Positions 1 to 6,093 of a stretch of 7,146 nt of DNA are shown one piece after another. The notes beneath the pieces were generated by a model. The model searched no databases. It saw only the letters and a list, made by a program, of their open reading frames with translations, and was not told where the DNA came from. Source of the stretch: Paludibacteraceae bacterium (GTDB lineage Bacteria > Bacteroidota > Bacteroidia > Bacteroidales > Paludibacteraceae); assembly GCA_017648235.1 (NCBI GenBank), contig JAGCIZ010000322.1, positions 1 through 7,146 on the forward strand, given 5' to 3'. Both the position numbers and the translations under genes were made by a program. Position 1 is the first letter of the stretch, and each line of letters starts with the position of its first letter.

Positions 1-423
1 GATTACATGTATGTGGTCAATGCGGCCATGCGCATGATTCAGGAACCGACATTCTTCGATGTCATGGTAACAGAGAATACTTTTGGTGATATCTTGACCG
101 ATGAAGGTTCAGTAATTAGCGGTTCGATGGGTTTGTTGCCATCGGCTTCTACGGGTGAAAGTACGCCGGTGTTCGAACCTATTCATGGTTCATGGCCACA
201 AGCAAAGGGCTTGAATATAGCCAATCCGTTGGCACAGATTCTTTCGGTAGCAATGCTGTTAGAATATTTCGACTTGAAGGAAGAAGGAGCCTTGATTCGT
301 AAGGCCGTGGATGCATCGCTTGATGCGAATGTCCGTACACCGGAAATTCAAGTGGAAGGTGGTGAGAAATATGGTACCAAGGAAGTGGGTGCTTGGATTG
401 TAGATTACATCCGTAATAAATAA
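1..423 (+). CDS. leuB: 3-isopropylmalate dehydrogenase, C-terminal part (5' end outside window)
   Basis: LeuB oxidatively decarboxylates 3-isopropylmalate to 2-oxoisocaproate with NAD+, the third step of leucine biosynthesis, as a cytoplasmic dimer. The frame is open from base 1, giving 140 residues, about 40% of a typical 350-residue enzyme. Visible family blocks are TENTFGDILTDEGS (residues 24-37 of the fragment), whose Asp30 and Asp34 correspond to the metal-binding aspartates; GSMGLLPSAS (41-50); and FEPIHGSWPQAKGLNIANPL (58-77), the NAD-binding segment. In that segment the Asp usual in HGSAPD is Gln67. The rest is the C-terminal helical part ending in WIVDYIRNK. No further gene follows on this strand, so leuB is the last gene of its unit, and its stop codon lies inside a terminator palindrome. 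G+C is 45% (191 of 420 bases), higher than in the neighbouring genes. The paralogues isocitrate and tartrate dehydrogenase are less likely, given the close match to Bacteroidales-type LeuB as I recall it. Confidence 0.95.
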   Translation, partial: DYMYVVNAAMRMIQEPTFFDVMVTENTFGDILTDEGSVISGSMGLLPSASTGESTPVFEPIHGSWPQAKGLNIANPLAQILSVAMLLEYFDLKEEGALIRKAVDASLDANVRTPEIQVEGGEKYGTKEVGAWIVDYIRNK

Positions 424-455
424 AAAAGAGAGGCATGCCTCTCTTTTTTATTTAT
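416..455. terminator. Bidirectional intrinsic terminator between leuB and the ABC-F gene
   Basis: Bases 416-455 form a perfect 40-nt palindrome. The core is GAGAGGCATGCCTCTC (428-443), flanked by six A on the left (422-427) and six T on the right (444-449), with AT-only pairs outside. Transcribed from either strand it gives a GC-containing hairpin followed by a U-run, so it can end both leuB (plus) and the ABC-F gene (minus). Both stop codons, TAA at 421-423 and TAA at 448-450 on the minus strand, lie inside it. Confidence 0.9.
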
Positions 456-2064
456 ACATTTTTTCTCGCAACGCCTTTATGTCGTCCGAAGTAAGATAGT
501 CTTCGTAGTCCATATATTTGTCTATAATTCCGTTAGGTGTAAGTTCAATAATTCTATTGCAAACGGTTTGAACAAATTCTCGGTCGTGCGATGCCATCAA
601 GATGTTTCCTTTGAAATTAATCAACGTATTGTTAAATGCTTGGATTGATTCCAAATCGAGATGGTTGGCAGGAGAGTCTAGCATCATCACATTGGCATTA
701 CGGAGCATCATACGAGCAATCATACAACGCATTTTTTCGCCTCCAGAAAGTACACTCGCACGTTTATATATTTCTTCACCTGAGAAAAGCATTTTCCCTA
801 AATATCCACGAATAAAAACTTCGGTAGTATCACTTGAAAACTGACCTAGCCAATCAACCAACGACAGATCGTTATTAAAAAATGCTGAGTTATCCAGTGG
901 AAGATAAGCATTTGTAATGGTAATTCCCCAATTGTATTTCCCTTCAAAATTTTTGTCATTCCCGTTTAGAATTTCAAAAAAAGCAGTCATTGCACGTGCG
1001 TCTTTTGAAATAAGTGCAATTTTATCGTTTTTCTCAACATTGAAACTTACACTTTTGAAAAGCACAGTTCCATCATCTGCAGTTTTGCCAAGTCCGTTTA
1101 CTTCCAGCACCATGTTACCTGGCTCGCGTTCAGGAGTAAAAATAATTGCAGGATATTTACGTGTCGAAGGTTGTATTTCCTCTACGTTTAGTTTCTCCAA
1201 CATTTTTCTGCGACTTGTAGCTTGTTTACTTTTTGCCACATTGGCACTAAAACGACGAATAAACTCTTCAAGTTCCTTACGCTTTTCTTCTGCCTTTTTG
1301 TTTTGGTTTTGTAATTGACGAAGAGCTAATTGACTCGATTCGTACCAAAACGTATAGTTCCCAGCAAAAAGTGTAACCTTATTATAATCAATATCAACAG
1401 TGTGTGTACAAACAGAATCCAAAAAATGGCGGTCGTGGCTAACAACCAAAACTGTATTTTCGTAATTTGCCAGATAATTTTCGAGCCACATTACAGCCTC
1501 CATGTCAAGGTCATTTGTTGGCTCATCGAGCAGTAGATTATCTGGTTTGCCAAACAATGCTCTTGCTAACAAAATACGCACCTTTTCTTTCGCACTCAAC
1601 TCTCCCATCAGTTGATAATGCAAATCTTCTTTTATTCCTAATCCACTTAAAAGGGAAGCGGCATTTGATTCAGCATTCCACCCATCCATTTCGGCAAACT
1701 TTTCTTCTAACTCTGCCGCACGAATTCCATCTTCTTCCGAAAAATCCTCTTTCATGTAAATAAGATTTTTTTCTTCTTTTACTTTCCAAAGCATTTCATT
1801 TCCCATCATCACTGTATCAATTACAGTTAGAGCGTCAAACTCAAAGTGGTTTTGTTTCAATACAGAAAGACGTTCGCCAGGGCCAAAGGTAATCTGTCCA
1901 CGAGTAGGGTCAAGTTCTCCACTTATCATTCTAATAAGGGTAGATTTTCCAGCTCCATTGGCGCCAATAATACCATAGCAATTACCATTGGTTAATTTAA
2001 GATTTACGTCAGAGAATAGAATACGTTTGCCAAATTGCATGGCAATGTTTGAAAGTGTTATCAT
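448..2064 (-). CDS. YbiT-like ABC-F family ATPase (ribosome-associated), degenerate second ATP-binding site
   Basis: A cytoplasmic protein of 538 residues with two ABC ATPase domains and no membrane segment. ABC-F proteins bind the ribosomal E site and modulate translation. Domain 1 has Walker A GANGAGKST (34-42), Q-loop Q71, an arm insertion at about 90-135, a poor signature (ELSAKEK, 155-161), Walker B LLLDEPTND (177-185) with catalytic E181, and switch H210. A basic, charged linker follows at about 245-310 (RFSANVAKSKQATSRRKML), the segment that reaches P-site tRNA in the family. Domain 2 lacks the P-loop (LISKDARAMT, 351-360, where GxxGxGKST is expected), keeps a perfect LSGGEK (439-444), has Walker B MLDSPANHLD (461-470) with Ser464 in place of the Glu, and keeps H493. 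Length and order match E. coli YbiT (about 530 aa) better than EttA or Uup. The ATG start directly precedes the first beta strand (MITLSNIAMQFG). Antibiotic-resistance ABC-F activity cannot be excluded but nothing suggests it. Confidence 0.93.
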   Translation of the reverse strand: MITLSNIAMQFGKRILFSDVNLKLTNGNCYGIIGANGAGKSTLIRMISGELDPTRGQITFGPGERLSVLKQNHFEFDALTVIDTVMMGNEMLWKVKEEKNLIYMKEDFSEEDGIRAAELEEKFAEMDGWNAESNAASLLSGLGIKEDLHYQLMGELSAKEKVRILLARALFGKPDNLLLDEPTNDLDMEAVMWLENYLANYENTVLVVSHDRHFLDSVCTHTVDIDYNKVTLFAGNYTFWYESSQLALRQLQNQNKKAEEKRKELEEFIRRFSANVAKSKQATSRRKMLEKLNVEEIQPSTRKYPAIIFTPEREPGNMVLEVNGLGKTADDGTVLFKSVSFNVEKNDKIALISKDARAMTAFFEILNGNDKNFEGKYNWGITITNAYLPLDNSAFFNNDLSLVDWLGQFSSDTTEVFIRGYLGKMLFSGEEIYKRASVLSGGEKMRCMIARMMLRNANVMMLDSPANHLDLESIQAFNNTLINFKGNILMASHDREFVQTVCNRIIELTPNGIIDKYMDYEDYLTSDDIKALREKMYK

Positions 2065-2088
2065 TTTTCGGTTAAATAAGTGTGTTAC

Positions 2089-2118
2089 AAAAAGAGAGGA
2101 ATATTTATTTTTCCTCTC
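2089..2118 (-). terminator. Intrinsic terminator of valS
   Basis: On the minus strand, GAGAGGAA pairs with TTCCTCTC (8 bp; plus-strand arms 2094-2101 and 2111-2118) around a 9-nt AT loop. A run of five T follows (2093 down to 2089). It starts 17 nt after the valS stop and ends 24 nt before the ABC-F start codon, so it should reduce transcription into that gene. The arm sequence GAGAGG is the same as in the leuB/ABC-F palindrome. Confidence 0.8.
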
Positions 2119-2134
2119 CTTTCTTCATTTTATT

Positions 2135-4756
2135 TTAATTTTTTCTGAGATTACTAATGGTTTCTTGCAATGTTTTTATTTTGCTCTCGGCATCAGCTTT
2201 CTTTTTACGTTCTAGTTCTACAACTTCGGGTTTTGCATTGGCAACAAAACGTTCGTTGTTGAGCTTTTTCATCACCCCATCAAGGAATTTTTCAAAATAA
2301 GCAATCTTCTCTTCTGCTTTGGCAATTTCTTCTTTAATATTGATTTTGCTCAAAAGAGGCACTGCGTACTCTGTAGTTCTTACCATAAATGTAGCTGCCG
2401 CAGTATCGTTCATAGCAGCTACTATCTCAGACAGATTACACATTTTTGTAATTACAGCATTGAACTCGTTGTTGTGATTACCTTTCGTAATATTGAGCAC
2501 GAGCGACTCTTTGTTAGGAATGTTGCGCTCCAAACGAATTTGACGAATTCCTGCAACAACTTGTTTTATTATTTCAAAATCTTTTATAAGTTGAAGATTT
2601 GCTTCTTTATTGCTTGGAAGTTGAGCTACCATCACACTTTCTCCTTCACTTCTTTCTGCCAATGCTTGCCAAATTTCTTCAGTAATGAATGGCATAAATG
2701 GATGCAAAAGTAGAGTCAACTGTTCAAAGAAAGCAATAGTTGCTTCAAATGTTTTGCTATCAATAGGTTGTCCAAAAGCAGGCTTAATCATCTCGAGATA
2801 CCAAGCTGAAAATTCGTCCCAGAAAAGTTTATAAATGCACATCAAAGCTTCATTAAGACGATATTTGCTAAAATGATCATTGATTTCGTTTTGTGCATTT
2901 TTAAGCATTTCAGAGAACCACTTCACGGCTATTTCTGCCGATTCTGTTTGCTGAATGTCTGCTACTTGCCAACTTTTTACCAAACGCAAAGCATTCCAAA
3001 TTTTATTATTGAAGTTACGACCCTGCTCACAAAGTGCTTCATCAAAAAGGATATCGTTTCCTGCAGGTGCTGCAAGCATCATTCCCATGCGCACACCATC
3101 AGCTCCGTATTGTTCGATCAAATCTAGTGGATCAGGCGAGTTTCCAAGTGATTTAGACATTTTTCGACCAATTTTATCACGCACGATACCTGTGAAATAT
3201 ACATTACGGAAAGGCATATCACCTTTGTATTCATACCCTGCCATAATCATGCGCGCTACCCAAAAGAAAATAATATCTGGGCCAGTCACAAGATCAGCTG
3301 TTGGGTAATAGTAGTTGATTTCTTCATTGTTTGGCGTATTGATTCCATCGAATAAAGAAACAGGCCATAACCAAGATGAGAACCATGTGTCAAGACAATC
3401 TTCGTCTTGGCGAAGGTCATTAAGAGTTAAATCGTTATTTCCTGTTTTTGCTTTTGCGGCCTCGAGTGCAGCCTCTGCTGTTTCTGCTACAACGTATCCT
3501 CCTTCTGGCAGGTAATATGCTGGGATACGATGTCCCCACCAAAGTTGACGACTAATACACCAGTCTTTGATATTTTCAAGCCAATTGCGATATGTATTTT
3601 TGTACTTCGCAGGATAAAATTTTAGTTCATCATTCATCACTGGAGGCAAAGCCATATCAGCAAAATGTTGCATTTTTAGGAACCACTGCATCGAAAGTTT
3701 TGGTTCGATAGGAACACTAGTACGCTCCGAACATCCCACCTTATTGGTGTAACTTTCCACTTTTTCAAGTAAGTTAGCCGTAGCTAAATCTTTTTCGATT
3801 TGTTCGCGAACATCAAAACGATCCATTCCGACGTAAATACCTGCAGCTTCGCTTATTGTTCCGTTATCGTTGAAAATATCTATACTTGGCAGATTGTATT
3901 TTTCCCCAAGCATGTAGTCATTTACATCATGAGCTGGCGTAACCTTAAGACAACCTGTACCAAATTCAATATCCACATAGTCGTCTTCGATAACAGGAAT
4001 TTCGCGCCCTACAAGAGGCACAATCACTCGTTTACCTTTTAGCCATTGGTTTTTAGGGTCATTAGGGTTGATACACATTGCCGTATCTCCCATAATAGTT
4101 TCTGGACGAGTAGTTGCTACAATTGCATATTTTTCTTCCCCAACAACTTTATAGCGGAGATAGTAAAGTTTTCCTTGCTGTTCTTTGTAAATAACCTCCT
4201 CATCAGAAAGAGCCGTGAGAGCTTTGGGGTCCCAATTGACCATGCGCACTCCACGATAAATCAAACCTTTGTTATAAAGGTCGCAAAACACTTTAATAAC
4301 CGATTCGGAACGTACATCGTCCATAGTAAATGCCGTACGATCCCAATCGCACGACGCACCAAGTTTACGAAGTTGTTTGAGAATGATTCCGCCATGCTCA
4401 TCGGTCCACTCCCAAGCGTATTTCAAAAATTCCTCGCGAGAAAGGTCAGTTTTTTTTATTCCTTTTTGCGCCAAACGATTTACCACTTTTGCTTCAGTAG
4501 CAATAGAAGCGTGGTCAGTTCCAGGAACCCAACAAGCATTTTTCCCAGTCATACGAGCACGACGAACAAGAATATCTTGAATCGTATTGTTTAGCATGTG
4601 TCCCATGTGAAGAACACCCGTCACATTAGGTGGAGGAATTACCACAGTATATGGTTCTCGAGCATCAGGTTTCGATGCAAAAAGTTTATTATCAAGCCAA
4701 TATTGATACCACTTTTGTTCAATGTCTTTAGGATTATATTTACTTGCAAGTTCCAT
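2135..4756 (-). CDS. valS: Valyl-tRNA synthetase
   Basis: ValRS is a cytoplasmic class I synthetase that attaches valine to tRNA-Val and hydrolyses mischarged Thr-tRNA. At 873 residues it is full length for the short bacterial type (E. coli has about 951). The catalytic site shows PPPNVTGVLHMGH (41-53, the HIGH motif as HMGH) and GRKMSKSLGNS (530-540, the KMSKS motif). The CP1 editing domain lies between, with ATTRPETIMGDTA (214-226) and FGTGCLKVTPAHDVNDY (265-281). DWCISRQLWWGHRIPAYY (398-415) is the usual block after it. An anticodon-binding helical domain spans about 610-760, and the C-terminus (about 805-873) is a Lys/Glu-rich coiled coil that contacts tRNA. The ATG start is chosen because MELASKYNPKDIEQKWYQYW is the normal N-terminus, and a promoter lies 44 nt upstream. 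It is flanked by terminators on both sides, so it has its own unit, with possible read-through into the ABC-F gene. No residue loss is seen. Confidence 0.98.
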   Translation of the reverse strand: MELASKYNPKDIEQKWYQYWLDNKLFASKPDAREPYTVVIPPPNVTGVLHMGHMLNNTIQDILVRRARMTGKNACWVPGTDHASIATEAKVVNRLAQKGIKKTDLSREEFLKYAWEWTDEHGGIILKQLRKLGASCDWDRTAFTMDDVRSESVIKVFCDLYNKGLIYRGVRMVNWDPKALTALSDEEVIYKEQQGKLYYLRYKVVGEEKYAIVATTRPETIMGDTAMCINPNDPKNQWLKGKRVIVPLVGREIPVIEDDYVDIEFGTGCLKVTPAHDVNDYMLGEKYNLPSIDIFNDNGTISEAAGIYVGMDRFDVREQIEKDLATANLLEKVESYTNKVGCSERTSVPIEPKLSMQWFLKMQHFADMALPPVMNDELKFYPAKYKNTYRNWLENIKDWCISRQLWWGHRIPAYYLPEGGYVVAETAEAALEAAKAKTGNNDLTLNDLRQDEDCLDTWFSSWLWPVSLFDGINTPNNEEINYYYPTADLVTGPDIIFFWVARMIMAGYEYKGDMPFRNVYFTGIVRDKIGRKMSKSLGNSPDPLDLIEQYGADGVRMGMMLAAPAGNDILFDEALCEQGRNFNNKIWNALRLVKSWQVADIQQTESAEIAVKWFSEMLKNAQNEINDHFSKYRLNEALMCIYKLFWDEFSAWYLEMIKPAFGQPIDSKTFEATIAFFEQLTLLLHPFMPFITEEIWQALAERSEGESVMVAQLPSNKEANLQLIKDFEIIKQVVAGIRQIRLERNIPNKESLVLNITKGNHNNEFNAVITKMCNLSEIVAAMNDTAAATFMVRTTEYAVPLLSKINIKEEIAKAEEKIAYFEKFLDGVMKKLNNERFVANAKPEVVELERKKKADAESKIKTLQETISNLRKN

Positions 4757-4785
4757 TGTAGTTTATAAATTTTTGTTATAAAAAA

Positions 4786-4798
4786 ACCTTGCGAAGGT
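4786..4798 (-). promoter_or_regulatory. Short hairpin with U-run at the predicted 5' end of the valS transcript
   Basis: On the minus strand ACCTT-CGC-AAGGT forms a 5-bp hairpin with a 3-nt loop. It is followed by T down to 4780, a run of seven that includes the last stem base. It lies at or just after the expected transcription start of the upstream promoter. The stem is short for a terminator; it could be a pause site, a 5'-stabilising hairpin, or chance. Confidence 0.35.
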
Positions 4799-4799
4799 A

Positions 4800-4830
4800 C
4801 AAAACTATTGGCACATATCCAATTTGCAAA
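4800..4830 (-). promoter_or_regulatory. Bacteroidota-type promoter of valS
   Basis: On the minus strand, TTTG (4830-4827) is followed after exactly 19 nt by TAGTTTTG (4807-4800). This matches the Bacteroides sigma-ABfr consensus of TTTG near -33 and TAnnTTTG near -7. The predicted start lies near 4795, giving a leader of about 40 nt before the valS ATG at 4756. Confidence 0.75.
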
Positions 4831-4872
4831 AGAGTGGATTTTGTGATTCTATATTTGTACATTTTTACAAAT

Positions 4873-4904
4873 AAAAAAAGAAGAACCATAAACAGATTCT
4901 TCTT
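4873..4904 (-). terminator. Probable intrinsic terminator of pta
   Basis: On the minus strand AAGAAGAA (4904-4897) pairs with TTCTTCTT (4885-4878) around an 11-nt loop and runs into more T down to 4873. The stem has only two G-C pairs, so it is weak, but it sits 28 nt after the pta stop with the correct orientation and U-run. Confidence 0.6.
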
Positions 4905-4932
4905 CCTTTCTTATGCATAAACTTACACGTAT

Positions 4933-5931
4933 TTATCCCATTGCTTGATTTGCAGTGATTATTACCATTTTTACAATATCATCTACGCTACAACCACGAC
5001 TTAAATCGTTCACGGGAGCAGCAATTCCTTGCAGAATTGGACCAATAGCCTGAGCTCCAGAAAATCGTTCAACAAGTTTGTATCCGATGTTACCTGCTTG
5101 CAAATCAGGGAATACCAAAACATTTGCTTTTCCTGCAACCTTGCTATTCGGTGCTTTGAGTTCGCCAACAGAAGCAATCAATGCTGCGTCGGCTTGCAAC
5201 TCTCCGTCTATCATCAACTCTGGAGCAAGTTCTTTTGCCAACTCGGTTGCTTTGGTAACTTTGTCCACTAGTTCGTGCTTTGCACTTCCTTTTGTTGAGA
5301 AGCTAAGCATAGCTACTCTAGGCTCCATATCACCAAGAACACGAGCCGTTTCTGCAGTAGAAACTGCAATCTGCGCTAACTCTTCAGCTGTTGGACAAGG
5401 ATTTACCGCACAATCAGCAAAAACCAAAAAACCATTTTCGCCCAACTGAGTAGCTGGAGTTAACATTAAAAATGCACCAGACACAACACTTACTCCAGGT
5501 TTTGTTTTTAGAATTTGGAACGCAGGACGAATAGTATTTCCTGTTGTATTACGCGCTCCTGCTAGTTCTCCATCGGCATCGCCATTTTTTATCATCAAAC
5601 AGCCAAGATAAAGCGGATTTTTTGCAAGTGTAGCTGCTTCTTCTAAAGTCATGCCTTTGCTTTTGCGTATATTGTAGAGAAGTTCTGCATACATCGGCAT
5701 GCTTTCGTTGGTTTCTGGATCAAAAATCAATGCTTCTGAGATATACTCAAAACCTTTTTCTTCGGCCATCTTGTTAATCGTATCAGGATTTCCGATAAGA
5801 ATAATTTTAGCGATTTTTTCTTTAAGTAATTGATTGGCAGCTTCAAGCGTGCGAGGCTCATCACCTTCGGGGAGCACTATGCGCTGTAGATTTGCTTTTG
5901 CGCGTTGACGCATCTTTTCTAATATGTCCAT
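4933..5931 (-). CDS. pta: Phosphate acetyltransferase (phosphotransacetylase)
   Basis: Pta interconverts acetyl-CoA + phosphate and acetyl phosphate + CoA. With acetate kinase it yields ATP from acetyl-CoA during fermentation, in the cytoplasm. The 332 residues fit the short, single-domain class (about 325-340 aa) without the N-terminal regulatory domains of the long enterobacterial enzyme. Family blocks are IVLPEGDEPRTLEAA (18-32), NGDADGELAGA (116-126), ADCAVNPCPTAEELA (172-186), SFSTKGSA (210-217), DGELQADAAL (242-251), FPDLQAGNIGYKLVERFSGA (274-293) and PVNDLSRGCSVDDIV (306-320). Ser311, Arg312 and Asp318 align with the catalytic Ser309, Arg310 and Asp316 of the Methanosarcina enzyme. The ATG at 5931 gives the usual start MDILEKMRQRAK. 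An in-frame TTG at 5964 would add 11 residues (HHKKKTK type) but overlaps the probable -7 box. No acetate kinase gene lies next to it in this window, and it appears monocistronic. A phosphate butyryltransferase is the only near alternative and fits less well. Confidence 0.96.
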   Translation of the reverse strand: MDILEKMRQRAKANLQRIVLPEGDEPRTLEAANQLLKEKIAKIILIGNPDTINKMAEEKGFEYISEALIFDPETNESMPMYAELLYNIRKSKGMTLEEAATLAKNPLYLGCLMIKNGDADGELAGARNTTGNTIRPAFQILKTKPGVSVVSGAFLMLTPATQLGENGFLVFADCAVNPCPTAEELAQIAVSTAETARVLGDMEPRVAMLSFSTKGSAKHELVDKVTKATELAKELAPELMIDGELQADAALIASVGELKAPNSKVAGKANVLVFPDLQAGNIGYKLVERFSGAQAIGPILQGIAAPVNDLSRGCSVDDIVKMVIITANQAMG

Positions 5932-5961
5932 AATTTTCGTTTTTTTTTTATGATGTTCTTG

Positions 5962-5969
5962 CAAAATTA
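5962..5969 (-). promoter_or_regulatory. Candidate -7 box of the pta promoter
   Basis: TAATTTTG on the minus strand fits TAnnTTTG and lies 30 nt upstream of the pta ATG, implying a leader of roughly 25 nt. No TTTG is found 19-21 nt further upstream, where the sequence is AT-only or CCAC, so only half of the consensus is present. Confidence 0.5.
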
Positions 5970-6002
5970 TAAAAGAGAAATTTTTTAGTGGATAAAAAAT
6001 GG

Positions 6003-6025
6003 AAAAGTTTTATCAAAAAACTTTT
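6003..6025. repeat. Inverted repeat upstream of pta
   Basis: AAAAGTTTT (6003-6011) and AAAACTTTT (6017-6025) are exact 9-bp reverse complements separated by 5 nt. It lies about 35 nt upstream of the candidate pta -7 box. It could be an operator or a weak mRNA hairpin, but in DNA this AT-rich a 9-bp AT-dominated palindrome may be chance. Confidence 0.4.
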
Positions 6026-6040
6026 GCCTCATTGCAACCA

Positions 6041-6076
6041 ATAAAAAAACTCGATTCTTGAATCGAGTTTTTTTAT
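6041..6076 (-). terminator. Intrinsic terminator of the lipoprotein gene
   Basis: AAAAAAACTCGATTC (6043-6057) and GAATCGAGTTTTTTT (6060-6074) are exact reverse complements around TT, and two more A-T pairs extend the arms to 6041 and 6076. On the minus strand this gives a GAATCGAG-type hairpin followed by seven U, starting 17 nt after the TAG stop of the lipoprotein gene. The symmetry makes it a terminator on the plus strand too, but no plus-strand gene leads into it. Confidence 0.85.
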
Positions 6077-6093
6077 CTAAAACTTAAGAGAAA

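Noticed and set aside
179..436. Minus-strand open frame of 85 codons opposite leuB
   Set aside because: Antisense to a clear LeuB sequence and running through the terminator palindrome; no family features.
917..1318. Plus-strand open frame of 133 codons
   Set aside because: Antisense to the ABC-F gene; its hydrophobic, Ser-rich composition is what the reverse of charged coding sequence gives.
448..2064. ATP-binding subunit of an ABC transporter
   Set aside because: Two ABC domains are fused with an ABC-F linker, and no membrane domain or permease gene is adjacent.
4046..4594. Plus-strand open frame of 182 codons
   Set aside because: It lies wholly antisense to valS, which has every expected motif in its own frame. 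The translation is rich in Phe, Ser, Arg and Cys without any recognisable domain and has no promoter or leader.
4850..4857. Plus-strand TATATTTG as a second Bacteroides-type -7 box
   Set aside because: The nearest upstream TTTG is 23 nt away, outside the usual spacing, and it would drive transcription only antisense to pta.
4757..4932. T-box or other riboswitch controlling valS
   Set aside because: The predicted leader is only about 40 nt, too short for a T-box, with no conserved T-box sequence. Only a 5-bp hairpin is seen.
5932..5964. TTG start extending Pta by 11 residues
   Set aside because: The TTG is part of a likely -7 promoter box, and the ATG at 5931 gives the usual Pta N-terminus.
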